Source of the DNA: Salinarchaeum laminariae
Lineage (GTDB): Archaea > Halobacteriota > Halobacteria > Halobacteriales > Salinarchaeaceae
NCBI RefSeq assembly: GCF_023204835.1
Contig: NZ_CP096270.1
Coordinates: 434,001 to 498,000, forward strand
Length of the DNA stretch: 64,000 bases
Direction of reading: 5' to 3'
The translations under genes were made by a program, and so were the position numbers. Positions 25,590-34,745 of this stretch are shown here, in pieces (position 1 is the stretch's first letter; each line of letters opens with the position of its first letter). The notes beneath the pieces were generated by a model that saw only the letters and a program-made list of their open reading frames with translations, did not search any database and was not told the DNA's origin.

Positions 25590-28463
25590 ATGGCACGAAG
25601 GCCAGATTCGAACGGTGGCGATACCGGCGACCCTACTACGAGCGAGGAACAAACTGCTGGGGGAGCGGGGGAGGATACCGAGCGGAAAGACGACCCTACC
25701 GAGCCTGACATCGAAGAGTCGACCCTGATCGACCGTCGCAACGCGATGAAACTGCTCGGCGGCACCGCAGCGGCCGTCGTGGGGCTCGGCGCTACGGCGA
25801 CGGCTGGCGCCGCGGAGTCCTACGAGCTGATCGAGGTCGGCGAAGACGAGGCCTACACGGTGAGCCTCGGCAGCGGCGACACGCTCGAGAACGTTCTGAT
25901 CGACGTGAGCGCGAACCGTGCGGACGTACACATCGGCGCCGACGGCGACGGCTGGGAGATTCGGAACGTCGCAATTCGCGGTGCGATCGACATCGGCGAC
26001 GACAGCCCCGGTGGCGACACCGCCGAGCAGGAAGGTGGCTACAACTCCGTGTTCACCTGCGACGCCAGCGCCGGCGGCACCGGACTGATCGAGAACGTCT
26101 ATCTCGGCGATGGGCTCGCGCCCGGCGTCGACAAGTCCGCGCTGGTCACCGCGACCAATCACGAGGGGCACATCGACGTGCGGAACTTCAACTGCGGCGG
26201 CTTCTCGACGACGTGTTTCTACGTCTCCGGGTTCGGCCGCGAGGGAACCGGGGGCTCGATGACGATCGAGAACTCCTACTTCGAGAACTCCTCCTCGGCC
26301 CACATCCGGCCCGCTGGGAACGTCACGATCCGCAACTGCGTCGTGACGAACACCAACGAGGTCGTCTACCTGCCCCGGACGTTCGGCGGCGTCGAACAGG
26401 CGGTCACCTCCCGTGGCATCTGGACGAGCTACAGCGGCTCGACCACGCTCGTCGAGAACTGCGACATCGACATTCGCGAGGAGAACACCTGCGAGGCACC
26501 GTGGGACTACTCGGGTCCTTGCCAGGCAAACGCAGTCTGGGCGAGCGAGGCGGGCATCGATCTCGTGGACTGTGAGGTCCGCGGGACCGTCGGCGGCAAC
26601 GTCAACGAGTCCGGAACGGGATCGAACCCCGACCTCTCGCTGCCGAGTGGCTGTCCCGCAGATCCGAAATCTGCTGCGAACGGAACCGCGGGCGACGGAT
26701 CCGGTGACTCCGGGTCCGGTGGTTCGGGAAATCTGGACAGCGGTAGCGACGGTAGCGTCATCACGATCACCGGCGGCAGCGGCTCCAACGTCGTCACGTA
26801 CGCGTTCGAGGTCAGCGACACCGTCGAACTCGGCGCGGACGCCAACGACGAGGACACTGTCTCCGGCTCGACGGCGACGGGCAAGCTCGCGGGTGGCTCC
26901 GACAGCTTCCGGTTCACGGAGACGGTGACGGATTTCGCCGCTGACGGCGACGTGACCGTCAGCATCGACGGGCAGGCCGTCGACCCCAACGAGCTGGCGA
27001 GCGACGGCTCCTACCGAACCGACGACGGCGAGGAGACGAGCGAAGAGGAGGAGCCTGTCCTCTCTCGCTCGATCACGCTCTCCGGAGGCTCTCAAGAGGA
27101 GACTGTCGAGTACACATTCTCCGTGAGCGAGGCCGTCGCGAAAGGCGAGCGCGCCAACAGCGAAGAGTCCGTTTCCGACACCACCGCGAGCGGCTACCTC
27201 ATCGGCGGGACGGACAGCTTCGAGTTCGCCGGCGAGATCACGAGCTTCGACGCGACGGCCGACCTCACGGTCACCGTCGATGGCGAGGCGGTCGATCAGG
27301 CGGCACTCGGCGACGACTCGGAGGACAGTTCGGGGACTGAGGAACCGCTCCCGAACGGACTCTCGATCACCGGCGGGAGCATCGACAGCCCGACCGAGTA
27401 CGCCTTCTCCGTGAGCGACGCGCTGGCCGAGGGCGCGAACGCCAATAGCGAAGACACCGTCTCGGGCACCGACGCGGACGGGCTGGTCGTCGGTGGGACG
27501 GACGACTACGAGTTCGCCGGCGAGGTGACGAGTTTCTCGACGACCGGTGACCCCACCGTCACCGTCAACGGCTCGACGGTCGATCCCGCCGAACTCGGCG
27601 ACGGCTCCGGCGATTCGACGGACGATGGGCCCGACCTCTCTCGACGACTGACCGTCTCGGGTGGCAGCGCTTCGAACACCGTCGAGTACACCGTCACCGT
27701 CACCGAGGCGATCGCGAAAGGCGATCGCGCGAACAGCGAGGAGTCCGTCTCCGGCACCACAGGCCACGGCTACGTCATCGGTGGAACGGACAGCTTCGAG
27801 TTCGCCGGCGAGATCACGAGCTTCGACGCCTCGGATACCGTCTCGCTGACTGTCGACGGACAGACCGTCGATCCCGCCGATTACGACAGCGAACCCGACG
27901 ATGGCACCGACGATGCCCCCGACCACTCCCGATCGCTCACCGTCTCGGGCGGGAGCGCGTCGAACACCGTCGAATACTCCGTCACCGTCAGCGAGGCCGT
28001 CGCGAAAGGCGATCGCGCCAACAGCGAAGAGTCCATCTCCGGCACCACAGCGAGTGGCTACGTCGTCGGCGGAACGGACAGCTTCGAGTTCGCTGGCGAG
28101 GTGACCAGCTTCACCGCTTCCGGGGACGTCTCGCTCACAATCGACGGCGAGTCCGTCGATCCGTCGTCCTTCGGCGACGGCAGTAGCGACGACAGCACAG
28201 ACGAGGACACGGCGCCCGAGCTGACGAACTCCATCAGGCTCTCCGGTGGCAGCATCGACAGCCCGGTCGAGTACTCCTTCACCGTCAGCGAGGCGGTCGC
28301 GAAAGGCGATCGCGCCAACAGCGAAGAATCCGTCTCCGGCACCACGGCGAGCGGCTACGTCGTCGGCGGAACGGATAGCTTCGAGTTCGCTGGCGAGATT
28401 ACGAGCTTCGAGTCCTCTGGCGATCTCTCGGTCACCGTCAACGGCTCGTCGGTCGACCTGTAG
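25590..28463 (+). CDS. Secreted parallel beta-helix protein with six tandem C-terminal repeats
   Basis: A 957-residue secreted protein. After an acidic stretch, a Tat-like signal DRRNAMKLLGGTAAAVVGLGA begins near residue 50. Residues about 80-370 form a right-handed beta-helix with Cys-rich coils (NFNCGGFSTTCFYVSG). Residues about 395-957 are six repeats of about 80 residues. Each reads roughly SGGS...VEYSFTVSEA, then AKGDRANSEESVSGTT, then GGTDSFEFAGEITSF and TVDG..VDP, joined by acidic linkers. I recall such repeats at the end of haloarchaeal secreted polysaccharide-active proteins. It diverges from the AsnB-like gene. Confidence 0.85.
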   Translation: MARRPDSNGGDTGDPTTSEEQTAGGAGEDTERKDDPTEPDIEESTLIDRRNAMKLLGGTAAAVVGLGATATAGAAESYELIEVGEDEAYTVSLGSGDTLENVLIDVSANRADVHIGADGDGWEIRNVAIRGAIDIGDDSPGGDTAEQEGGYNSVFTCDASAGGTGLIENVYLGDGLAPGVDKSALVTATNHEGHIDVRNFNCGGFSTTCFYVSGFGREGTGGSMTIENSYFENSSSAHIRPAGNVTIRNCVVTNTNEVVYLPRTFGGVEQAVTSRGIWTSYSGSTTLVENCDIDIREENTCEAPWDYSGPCQANAVWASEAGIDLVDCEVRGTVGGNVNESGTGSNPDLSLPSGCPADPKSAANGTAGDGSGDSGSGGSGNLDSGSDGSVITITGGSGSNVVTYAFEVSDTVELGADANDEDTVSGSTATGKLAGGSDSFRFTETVTDFAADGDVTVSIDGQAVDPNELASDGSYRTDDGEETSEEEEPVLSRSITLSGGSQEETVEYTFSVSEAVAKGERANSEESVSDTTASGYLIGGTDSFEFAGEITSFDATADLTVTVDGEAVDQAALGDDSEDSSGTEEPLPNGLSITGGSIDSPTEYAFSVSDALAEGANANSEDTVSGTDADGLVVGGTDDYEFAGEVTSFSTTGDPTVTVNGSTVDPAELGDGSGDSTDDGPDLSRRLTVSGGSASNTVEYTVTVTEAIAKGDRANSEESVSGTTGHGYVIGGTDSFEFAGEITSFDASDTVSLTVDGQTVDPADYDSEPDDGTDDAPDHSRSLTVSGGSASNTVEYSVTVSEAVAKGDRANSEESISGTTASGYVVGGTDSFEFAGEVTSFTASGDVSLTIDGESVDPSSFGDGSSDDSTDEDTAPELTNSIRLSGGSIDSPVEYSFTVSEAVAKGDRANSEESVSGTTASGYVVGGTDSFEFAGEITSFESSGDLSVTVNGSSVDL

Positions 28464-28607
28464 GCTGCCGCCATCGCGGCGGAGAGCCTCATCGTGATCC
28501 GTTCTCCACGTGTCTCCACGCTGGGGCGCGATCCGCACACGCCCCGCATTTCTCCGCTTGCTCACGCGCTCATTCTACGCATTCTGACTCCCCGAGTCCT
28601 CACTCAC

Positions 28608-30269
28608 TCATTCCATGTAGCCGAGCCCGCGGAGTCGCTCCTCGACGGACCCCATATCGTCGGCGGAGTCCGCGCCATCCGCAGTCGCTGGGGCGTTCCC
28701 AGCCTCGGCATCGGCTGCCGTACGGACCGCCGTCTCTGCCGGCACAGTTCCAGGCGCAAACAGCTCCGTGAGCACCCGGCCGTCGACGCGATCGGGGACC
28801 GGCTCGCCGAGATCGTGTAGCAGTGTCGGTGCGAGATCGTAGACGGTTGCGTCCGTCGGGGCCGCACCCGCTTCGATCGAATCGCCCCAGGCGAGCAGGA
28901 CGCCGTCCATGCGGTGGCCCGCTGCCATCGTCCCAGCCTCGGAGAGGACGCCGCGCCCGCGCCAGCTGTTGACGGCCTCGTAGCCATCGTGTCCCTCGAT
29001 CGCGAGGTCTGGCGAGTCGGGATCGGCCGGGAACAGTTCGTCGCCATCCACGACCTCGAGCACGCCCTCGCCGGTCGCCGGATCGGTGATCGACCGGAGG
29101 ACGTTCGCGACGGCGTCTGTGACCTCGGAGACCTCCTCGGGCGGGACGATTCCCGAGTCGAAGCGCTCGGTGTCGTTGACGTAGACGTTGCCGGGGCCGT
29201 GGACGAACGCCTGCGTCGCCGAAAAGTCGACGTCGTAGAGCACGTCGTCGCCGGGCAGCTGGCTCGCGACGCGATCGACGAGGGATCGCGGCAGGTGCGA
29301 GAGAATCGTCTTCTGGTCGACGCCGACGCGATCGAGCGCGCCAAGCACCCGGTCGCGGTCGATGCCGAGGCCTTCGAAGGTGCGCCGCGTGCCCGAACTC
29401 GACACGCCCTCGAGAAGCCCCGCGTCGGCGAGCGCCCGATTCGGCGCCACCGTCGTCTCGACGGGACCGAACCCGTGGTCGGAGACGACGTAAAGCGTCG
29501 CGTCGTTGGCCTCGGCCTGCGCCATCGCCTCGCCGACGATCTCGTCGAGATATCGGTAGTGGTCGAGGAGGACGGACTCGTCCCAGACGAGATGCTGGAG
29601 CCGGTCGGGAGCCGTGTAGACGAAGAAGAACAATTTCCAGGGCTCGCGGTCGATCAGCGTCCGCATCAGCGCGCGGCGGTTCTCCACGAGCGACTGCAGA
29701 TCGGTCCGGAACTCGGGCGTCGCGCCGTCGTACTCCTCCCAGTAGAGCCCGATCTGGTAGTCCGGAATCGCGTCGTCGATCTCGTCGGCGAGCTCGGGTG
29801 GCGCGGTGAACCCCTCGTCGTCGGTATCGGGCGTCATCAGGCCCGCGACCATGCTGCCGTCGATCTCCCGAGCCGGGTAGGTCATCGGGACGTTGCCGAC
29901 GACGGCCGGCGAGAGGAGATCCCAGAGAAACGGCCCGGAGACGTCGTTCCCGGTGTACATCCGGTGGCTGTAGGACGACGAGAGGTCGCGCCAGCCGTAG
30001 ATGCCGTGTTTGTCGGGACCGACGCCGGTGGCGATCGACGGCCACGCGAGCGGCGTCGTCGCGGGCGTCGTGCTCTCCATCGGCCCGGCGGCGCCCTCCT
30101 CGAACAGCCGAGCGACGTTCGGTAGCTCGCCCGCCGCAGCCCACTTGCTGAGGAGATCCCATGGGACGCCGTCGAGTCCGAGAACGAACGCGTTTCCGCC
30201 GGACTCCGCCGTCCGATCGGCGTCGTCCGACTCGTTCACGTCGGTCTGGGGACTCGGTCTGCCACTCAT
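28608..30269 (-). CDS. Alkaline phosphatase-superfamily phosphodiesterase (type I PDE/NPP-like)
   Basis: A 553-residue protein. Metal and nucleophile motifs of the superfamily are present: LGLDGVPWDLL near residue 30, the nucleophile region TTPLAWPSIATG near 70, the Asp/His pair in APDRLQHLVWDE near 220 and VSDHGFGP near 265. No signal peptide is evident, so it is cytoplasmic or attached in another way. Such proteins, sometimes called AP3A hydrolase-like, often lie in haloarchaeal exopolysaccharide or N-glycosylation clusters. Substrate is unknown. It is the last member of this surface region and converges on the beta-helix gene. Confidence 0.85.
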   Translation of the reverse strand: MSGRPSPQTDVNESDDADRTAESGGNAFVLGLDGVPWDLLSKWAAAGELPNVARLFEEGAAGPMESTTPATTPLAWPSIATGVGPDKHGIYGWRDLSSSYSHRMYTGNDVSGPFLWDLLSPAVVGNVPMTYPAREIDGSMVAGLMTPDTDDEGFTAPPELADEIDDAIPDYQIGLYWEEYDGATPEFRTDLQSLVENRRALMRTLIDREPWKLFFFVYTAPDRLQHLVWDESVLLDHYRYLDEIVGEAMAQAEANDATLYVVSDHGFGPVETTVAPNRALADAGLLEGVSSSGTRRTFEGLGIDRDRVLGALDRVGVDQKTILSHLPRSLVDRVASQLPGDDVLYDVDFSATQAFVHGPGNVYVNDTERFDSGIVPPEEVSEVTDAVANVLRSITDPATGEGVLEVVDGDELFPADPDSPDLAIEGHDGYEAVNSWRGRGVLSEAGTMAAGHRMDGVLLAWGDSIEAGAAPTDATVYDLAPTLLHDLGEPVPDRVDGRVLTELFAPGTVPAETAVRTAADAEAGNAPATADGADSADDMGSVEERLRGLGYME

Positions 30270-30516
30270 CGGTCGAGAGTACTGCTGAGGAACTGGTCGC
30301 CGTGAATGACCTGGTCGTCGCAGACGGTTCCCCGGGCGATCGCTAGACTCGGTCGGTGTCGTGCGCGCATCGGAGTATCTACCGGGCGGTATCCCGAACC
30401 GGGCATAGTTATGGACCGCTTAGCCCGGAGCGGTCGCGAGCAGGCGCAGGGTTCTACGGGTCGAAAAACAGCCGATGGCGGTCGGTCAGTAACGTGGCCC
30501 GGACCCCGGCTGGCCG

Positions 30517-31131
30517 TCACTCTTCGACGACGGTGAACGAGCCTACGAGCCCCAGCGATCGGTGTGGCGCGCAGTAGTAGTCGTACTCGCCGGGCGTCTC
30601 GAACGTCGAGATCAGCTCGTGGCCCTCGGGGTAGGTGTCCGAGTCGCCGCCGTCGGTGCCGGTCCAGTCCGACCCCTCGGGGATCGAGTCCGGGCGGACG
30701 TTGTGGCCGCCGGATTTCCAGACCCACCGCACGGTCTGGCCCGCCGTGATCTCGAACTGCTCGGGCGTGAACTGGAAGGACTCCGCCGCGACCTCGACCA
30801 CGATATCTGGCTCGGGCGGCGCCGTGGGCCCGTCGCTCGTGCCGTCACCACCGGCGCTACCGTCATCTGCGTCGCTACCGCCATCCTCGCCAGCACCGCC
30901 GTCCGTGCCACCACCGCCATCAGTACCGCTTCCACCGTCCGCGTCGTCGGTGCCCGATCCACCATCTCCGGACGCGTCCGTCCCATCGCTGTCCGCCGGG
31001 CCAGCGTCGCCCGTCGGCTCCTCGCTCGCGCCTGGCTCCCAGGGGTTGTCGAGACAACCCGCGAGACTCGCGATCGCGGCACCCGCGCCGGCGAGGAGCG
31101 TCCGCCGATCAGGATCGATCTGGGAGCTCAC
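30517..31131 (-). CDS. Halocyanin-like blue copper lipoprotein
   Basis: A 204-residue protein starting at GTG 31131. RRTLLAGAGAAIASLAGC shows a Tat motif and lipobox with Cys26. A long Gly/Asp/Ser linker (about 27-110) is followed by one cupredoxin domain. Ligands visible are H143 (GGHNVRPD), C187 and H190 (YYCAPHRS). The usual axial Met, five residues after the second His, is Leu195. Halocyanins carry electrons at the outer membrane face. The start overlaps the stop of the upstream membrane protein as GTGA, so it is the last gene of a four-gene unit. Confidence 0.87.
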   Translation of the reverse strand: MSSQIDPDRRTLLAGAGAAIASLAGCLDNPWEPGASEEPTGDAGPADSDGTDASGDGGSGTDDADGGSGTDGGGGTDGGAGEDGGSDADDGSAGGDGTSDGPTAPPEPDIVVEVAAESFQFTPEQFEITAGQTVRWVWKSGGHNVRPDSIPEGSDWTGTDGGDSDTYPEGHELISTFETPGEYDYYCAPHRSLGLVGSFTVVEE

Positions 31132-31736
31132 GACTCCACCACCTCCGCGCCGGTGTGGCCTGTGATGGCCGGCGACGCGTACGCGTCTGCGAGCAGCGGT
31201 CCGGCGTGGAGCACGCCCAGCAGGACGAAGGCGTGCGGCTCGATCGTGGCCGTGAAGAGGATCGCCAGCAGGAAGGCGCCGGCAGCCGCGACGCTCCCGG
31301 CGAGGTACGCGCGACGGTTCCGCCCCGAGGCGACGATTCCCGTGACGCCGTAGCCGATCGCGAAGACCAGCAGCCACGGCTGCCAGAGCACGTACCGGAG
31401 GTGCTCTCTGGCGATCAGCCCCTCGAGCGCCGCGACGTCGATCGCGATCGCCGCGGCGACGAGGATCGACCACAGCCACAGCGGCGGGCTCAGCCGAACT
31501 GCCCGGGATGCCAACGTCAGCCCGATCGCGGCCATCCCGAGCGTCAGGACGACCCAGAGACCGACGACGGCCTGCAGCGCGTCCATCCCGAGCGTATCGA
31601 GCGCGAGCGCGGGCCGTCGGTGGATCAGCTCCGTGCCGCCCCAGCCGATCGCACCGGCGACGGCGCCGATCGCGAGAAACCCGTTCGTCCCGATGCCCTC
31701 GTGCAGGCTCGCGTCGACAGTTCCTCGCTGGCTCAT
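31128..31736 (-). CDS. Six-segment membrane protein of the halocyanin unit
   Basis: A 202-residue protein with about six hydrophobic segments, beginning MSQRGTVDASLHEGIG. I do not recognise a family. Possible metal or heme ligands exist in the membrane regions (His in ATIEPHAFVLLGVLHAG), but none is diagnostic. It overlaps both neighbours by 4 bases (ATGA with the 2Fe-2S gene, GTGA with halocyanin), so its synthesis is coupled to both. A membrane electron-transfer or anchoring role is inference. Confidence 0.72.
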   Translation of the reverse strand: MSQRGTVDASLHEGIGTNGFLAIGAVAGAIGWGGTELIHRRPALALDTLGMDALQAVVGLWVVLTLGMAAIGLTLASRAVRLSPPLWLWSILVAAAIAIDVAALEGLIAREHLRYVLWQPWLLVFAIGYGVTGIVASGRNRRAYLAGSVAAAGAFLLAILFTATIEPHAFVLLGVLHAGPLLADAYASPAITGHTGAEVVES

Positions 31737-32998
31737 CGGCGATCACCCGACGAACCACGTCCGTCGTCCGCATCTGGATCGGCCAGCTCCGCCTCGTACT
31801 CGTAGCTCCCGCCGAACTCCGCGGCAGTCACTGTGATCGACTCGCCCCCTGGCTCCTCGTCGGTAGCCGGGTCGGCGGCGGAATCGGTAGCGGGATCAGC
31901 AGCTGAATCAGCAGCCGAAGCGGTAGCCGAATCTGACGTCGGATCGGCAGCGGGGGCCGGATCCACCGAATCCGCTCCTGCTTCCTGCTCGTCGAGTTTG
32001 GCGGTGTGCTGTCCCCAGAGCCCGTCGTGTTTCTGGACCTCGACGTCGCCGCGGACGCAGGTCTGACAGGAGAGCCGGAGATCGTCCTCGCCGTCGAAGG
32101 GCGGCAGCGAGAGCCGGCGTCGTTCGCGGCGCCCGGGCTCGTCGGTCTCGCCCTCGACGCTCACCGCGCAGGTGCCACAGAGGCCGTTACCCCCGCAGTT
32201 CGCGATCTGGGCGGCGTCGTTGTGCGGCGTCCGGCCCTCCGCGGTAAGCAGGGCGTCCCGGAGCCGGTCGCCGTCCTCACAGCGGACGGTCTCGCCGGCG
32301 AAGCTGACGGTCGGCATCCGGCGGAATCTGGGGCTGACGCCCACGTAGACCATCTCGATCGCGTCGATCAGCCAGCAGCCCTCGTACTTCCCCGCGGACT
32401 GGCGGCGAAGCGTCAGATCGTACGTTCGGGGCTCTCGATCGGCGCTGGCGTCGCCAGTGTCGGCGGAGGGAGCGTCGTCTGTCTCGCCGGTTTCGGCTTC
32501 GGGTCGCGCGAGCACCGTGAACACCGCCCGATCCGCGTCGATCTCCGCGGGCCCTCGTTCGATCGCTGCCGCGTCGAACAGCGGGTGCGTGATCGGATCC
32601 GCCATCGCGGTGGCGAACGCCACGACGTCGCCGTGGCTCGTCCGGAGCCGGGGCGATGAGAGGGCGAAGGCGGTCCGGTAGGGGCCGACGGCGCCCTGCA
32701 GGGCTCGACGGCGGCGCTCGCCGCGGTTCTCCGTCCCACCAGCAGTCCAGGATTCGATCGACTCGAACAGGGTCGCGAGGACCTGCTCCGGGGAGTGATC
32801 CGCCCGGAGCGCGAGCGGCTCGGGACGTAGATCGTCCTCGTCTCCGTCGGCGGGGATGTCTTCGGCTCTATCTGCGTTGGTGGCTAGATCCGCCAGCGGG
32901 TCGCCGGCCGAACCGAGATTCTGTGAGTCGTCCTCTGCGTCGGCGTCGGTGGAGACGTCGTCCTGGCCGTTCGCGGCGGGCCCGAGCTCGTCGGTCAT
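31733..32998 (-). CDS. Fusion of DUF4864-like domain and 2Fe-2S ferredoxin domain
   Basis: A 421-residue acidic protein. Residues about 65-225 resemble DUF4864 (EQVLATLFESIESWTAGG, then YRTAFALSSPRLR and GCWLIDAIEMVYVG). Residues about 230-330 are a 2Fe-2S domain with NCGGNGLCGTCAV and LSCQTC, a CX5CX2C plus distal Cys arrangement as in adrenodoxin-type ferredoxins. The C terminus is a degenerate Ala/Asp/Pro/Ser repeat followed by an acidic tail. No signal peptide is seen, so the cluster is cytoplasmic. It starts within the transducer stop (ATGA) and ends within the start of the membrane gene. Confidence 0.8.
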   Translation of the reverse strand: MTDELGPAANGQDDVSTDADAEDDSQNLGSAGDPLADLATNADRAEDIPADGDEDDLRPEPLALRADHSPEQVLATLFESIESWTAGGTENRGERRRRALQGAVGPYRTAFALSSPRLRTSHGDVVAFATAMADPITHPLFDAAAIERGPAEIDADRAVFTVLARPEAETGETDDAPSADTGDASADREPRTYDLTLRRQSAGKYEGCWLIDAIEMVYVGVSPRFRRMPTVSFAGETVRCEDGDRLRDALLTAEGRTPHNDAAQIANCGGNGLCGTCAVSVEGETDEPGRRERRRLSLPPFDGEDDLRLSCQTCVRGDVEVQKHDGLWGQHTAKLDEQEAGADSVDPAPAADPTSDSATASAADSAADPATDSAADPATDEEPGGESITVTAAEFGGSYEYEAELADPDADDGRGSSGDRR

Positions 32999-34578
32999 CG
33001 CTGATCACCGACTGCGGATCGATCCGGGACAGAGGCCGGTTTGCGAACCGTGAACGTCGAGAGCCGGTCGTCGAGATCGCCCGCGGCCGCGGCCAGCCGC
33101 CGGACGCGCTGGTCGATCGTTCCCAGCGAAGACCGTTGCTCGCGAGTGGCCGTGGCGGCGGTAGAGGCCTCCTCGGCCGTCCGGGCGCCGATGGCCTCCA
33201 GAGCCTCGACGCGGTCGGCGACGGCAGCGGCGCGCTCCGCTTCGCGGTCGGTCGCGTCGTCGATCGCAGCGATGCCGGCTGCGGTCTCGGAGGCGGCCTC
33301 GTCGATCGCCGCCAGCGCCTGTAGCGAGTCCTCGATCGTCTCGGTGCCGCGATCGACCGCCTCGCGGGTCTCCTGGATGCCGGCGACGGCGGCTTCGGTC
33401 TGGGACTGGAGCGATTCGAGGCGGTCCTCGATCTCCCGGGCTGCCTCGTCGGTGTCCTCCGCGAGTTCCTTGATCCGCGTGGCGAGCGCCTGTGCGGCGT
33501 CGCCGTTACCCGCGCCGGCCTCGTTGGCCGCCTCGATCTGGGCGTTGATCGCGATGTGGTTGGTCTGGCCGGCCATGTCGCCGATGAGATCCGTGATCGC
33601 CCCGACCTCCTCGGTGATCGAGGTCAGTGCGTCCATCCCCTCGACGGCGCGATCGCTCGTCTCGTCGATCGTTTCCAGCTCGGCCAGCCCCTCTTCTGCC
33701 GCGACGCGTCCGGCTGCCGCGGCGTCGGCGGCCTGCTCGGAGCGCTGGGCGACCTCGTCGGCTTCCGCCGCGATCGACTGGATTCCTTCCGACAGCGCGG
33801 TGACGTCCTCGGCGGTGTCGCCAAGCACCGTCCGCTGGTGGTTCGTGCCCGCCTCGATGGAGTCAGTCGCTTCAGTTACGGACTCGGCTGCGTCGTGGAC
33901 ATCGTGGACGCCGTCGGCGGTGCCCTCTGCCGCATCCGCGACAGTCCGACTGAACGCGTGAACCTCACCGACGAGCGATTCGGTGCGGTTCATCATCTCG
34001 TTGAAGTTCCGGGCGAGCGCGTCGAACTGCGGGATCTGGGTCTCCTCGTCCATCCGCTGGGTGAGGTCGCCGCCGCCGGCCGCCGCGAGCGTTCGGGACT
34101 GGTCGGTCGCGACCGTGGCGAGATCCCGGTTGAGCGATTCCAATGCGTCGACCTGCGTCGCGAGCTCGTCGCGAAGCTCCGCGACGCTCCAGTGGACGCG
34201 CCCGATCTCGTCGTCACGGCCGGGCTCGATCGTCGATTCGAACCCTCGGCCCTCCACGACGTCGCGGGCGTCGCGATCCAGCGCGAGCAGCCCGTTGCGC
34301 ACCGATCGGCCGATCAGTGTGAGTGCAGCCACCTGTACCCCGATCAGGAGCGCGCCCAGCACGAGCGCGCCCCGGTAGACCGTCGTCGCCGCGTCCGCCG
34401 TCGCGACGAGTTCGGTGGTCACCCACCAGACGCCGACGAGCAGGACGGCCGCAGTGACGGCGACGAACGCCACCGCCGCTGCGACGAACTTCCCGGCGAT
34501 ACTCCGACGCGGATCGACGCGCCGTGCGAGCCAGTCCGCGGCCAGCCGGCGGTCGGATCCAGACGTGATTCGATCCAT
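32995..34578 (-). CDS. Methyl-accepting (Htr-type) transducer protein
   Basis: A 527-residue protein with two membrane segments (about 30-55 and 67-90) separated by only about 12 residues, so there is no outside sensor domain. A HAMP-like stretch follows (RNGLLALDRDARDVVEGRG), then a long coiled coil. The signalling tip reads AGQTNHIAINAQIEAANEAGAG, clearly of the chemoreceptor type, but the usual GFAVVADEV stretch is replaced by GDAAQALATRI. It is the first gene of a four-gene unit, so its input may come from the redox proteins encoded with it. Confidence 0.82.
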   Translation of the reverse strand: MDRITSGSDRRLAADWLARRVDPRRSIAGKFVAAAVAFVAVTAAVLLVGVWWVTTELVATADAATTVYRGALVLGALLIGVQVAALTLIGRSVRNGLLALDRDARDVVEGRGFESTIEPGRDDEIGRVHWSVAELRDELATQVDALESLNRDLATVATDQSRTLAAAGGGDLTQRMDEETQIPQFDALARNFNEMMNRTESLVGEVHAFSRTVADAAEGTADGVHDVHDAAESVTEATDSIEAGTNHQRTVLGDTAEDVTALSEGIQSIAAEADEVAQRSEQAADAAAAGRVAAEEGLAELETIDETSDRAVEGMDALTSITEEVGAITDLIGDMAGQTNHIAINAQIEAANEAGAGNGDAAQALATRIKELAEDTDEAAREIEDRLESLQSQTEAAVAGIQETREAVDRGTETIEDSLQALAAIDEAASETAAGIAAIDDATDREAERAAAVADRVEALEAIGARTAEEASTAATATREQRSSLGTIDQRVRRLAAAAGDLDDRLSTFTVRKPASVPDRSAVGDQR

Positions 34579-34600
34579 ACGCTCTCTCGCGGGAACTCCC

Positions 34601-34608
34601 CAAAAGGG
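34601..34608 (-). promoter_or_regulatory. TATA-like box of the transducer operon
   Basis: CCCTTTTG on the minus strand, 23 bases before ATG 34578. It supports this start over an upstream one at 34689. Confidence 0.4.
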
Positions 34609-34745
34609 ATTCGCCGAACTCCGACCCAATTTCGACGGGAATTGCGCCCCGAACTGGTCGCAGACGGTCGCTACTCGGCGCGCTCGCACCGAGCAGCGGC
34701 GCTCGTGAGCCTGCGCGCAAAAGTGGCTCGACCGTCCCGGCCGGG

